From Chara braunii (lineage: Eukaryota > Streptophyta > Charophyceae > Charales > Characeae), in the NCBI GenBank assembly GCA_003427395.1, contig BFEA01000136.1, forward strand, positions 2,576,333 to 2,606,022: 29,690 nt of DNA. Direction: 5' to 3'. The notes under the pieces are model-generated. The model was given only the letters and a program-made list of their open reading frames with translations, was not told the origin of the DNA and made no database searches. Position 1 is the stretch's first letter; the number at the start of each line of letters is the position of its first letter. Shown here piece after piece: positions 29,598 through 29,690 of the stretch. Position numbers and translations under genes: made by a program.

Positions 29598-29690
29598 GGG
29601 TAGGGGTATAAGTCGCTCAGGCCAGTCCGAGTTCCACCTGGCCTTGGGTAAGCTAGGGGAAGGACGGTAAAACTGCTTCAATGGGTGCTA
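29596..29690 (+). repeat. Exact copy of 26698-26792 (assembly artefact)
   Basis: All 95 bases match 26698-26792 in the same orientation. This is the expected read-through of a circularised fragment spanning about 26698-29559. Treat these bases as a duplicate, not as genome. Confidence 0.95.

Overview
This window looks like non-coding, repeat-rich nuclear DNA from a eukaryote, most likely of the green lineage (land plant or streptophyte alga). No intact protein-coding gene, rRNA or functional tRNA could be supported. The lineage call rests on three things. Four pieces of U6 snRNA sequence occur, and two kinds of them end in the plant-type 3' sequence (…AAATCGAGAAATGGTCCAAAT-like) rather than the animal type. 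One U6 5' piece has a plant-like first stem. A decayed hAT transposase fragment resembles the DUF659 block common in plants. The species cannot be named from sequence alone; a charophyte-like genome is a guess.

Layout, left half. Positions 1-5750 hold no recognisable gene: a poly(A) contig edge, a diverged short-core repeat (about 1861-2365), long purine/pyrimidine tracts (3030-3720), a tRNA-like module abutting a U6 3' fragment (3735-3862), and a repeat of 211-bp period (4840-5310). Positions 5981-8114 look like one decayed DNA transposon of about 2.1 kb, with imperfect inverted ends starting GGGGCTC, an AAA/AAA flank, and broken plus-strand reading frames that weakly suggest PIF/Harbinger. 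Positions 8115-11300 are mostly featureless apart from small tandem duplications and one possible intron (10728-10821). Positions 11352-13088 carry broken minus-strand reading frames with protein-like composition that I could not identify. They seem to share a repeated beta-strand-like motif.

Layout, right half. Positions 13100-16500 show no gene. After a TG microsatellite comes a tRNA-headed SINE mosaic (17166-17590). A satellite array at 17870-18655 has monomers of about 108 bp arranged as a 324-bp trimer higher-order repeat. A promoter-like block with a TATA box (20545-20730), an AG microsatellite, the DUF659 hAT remnant (22303-22539) and a MITE-like inverted-repeat element (22892-23384) follow. 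The last 5.6 kb is a cluster of SINE copies from at least three tRNA-derived families, plus U6 pseudogenes in tandem.

Assembly warning. Two 38-bp Nextera mate-pair junction adapters sit inside the sequence (26249-26286 and 29560-29597). After the second, the window repeats 26698-26792 exactly. This is what a circularised mate-pair fragment of about 2.9 kb would give. The contig end after 29559 is therefore artefactual, and the join at 26249-26286 is suspect. The parts do not work together as a pathway; the window is a record of transposon, retroposon and satellite turnover.
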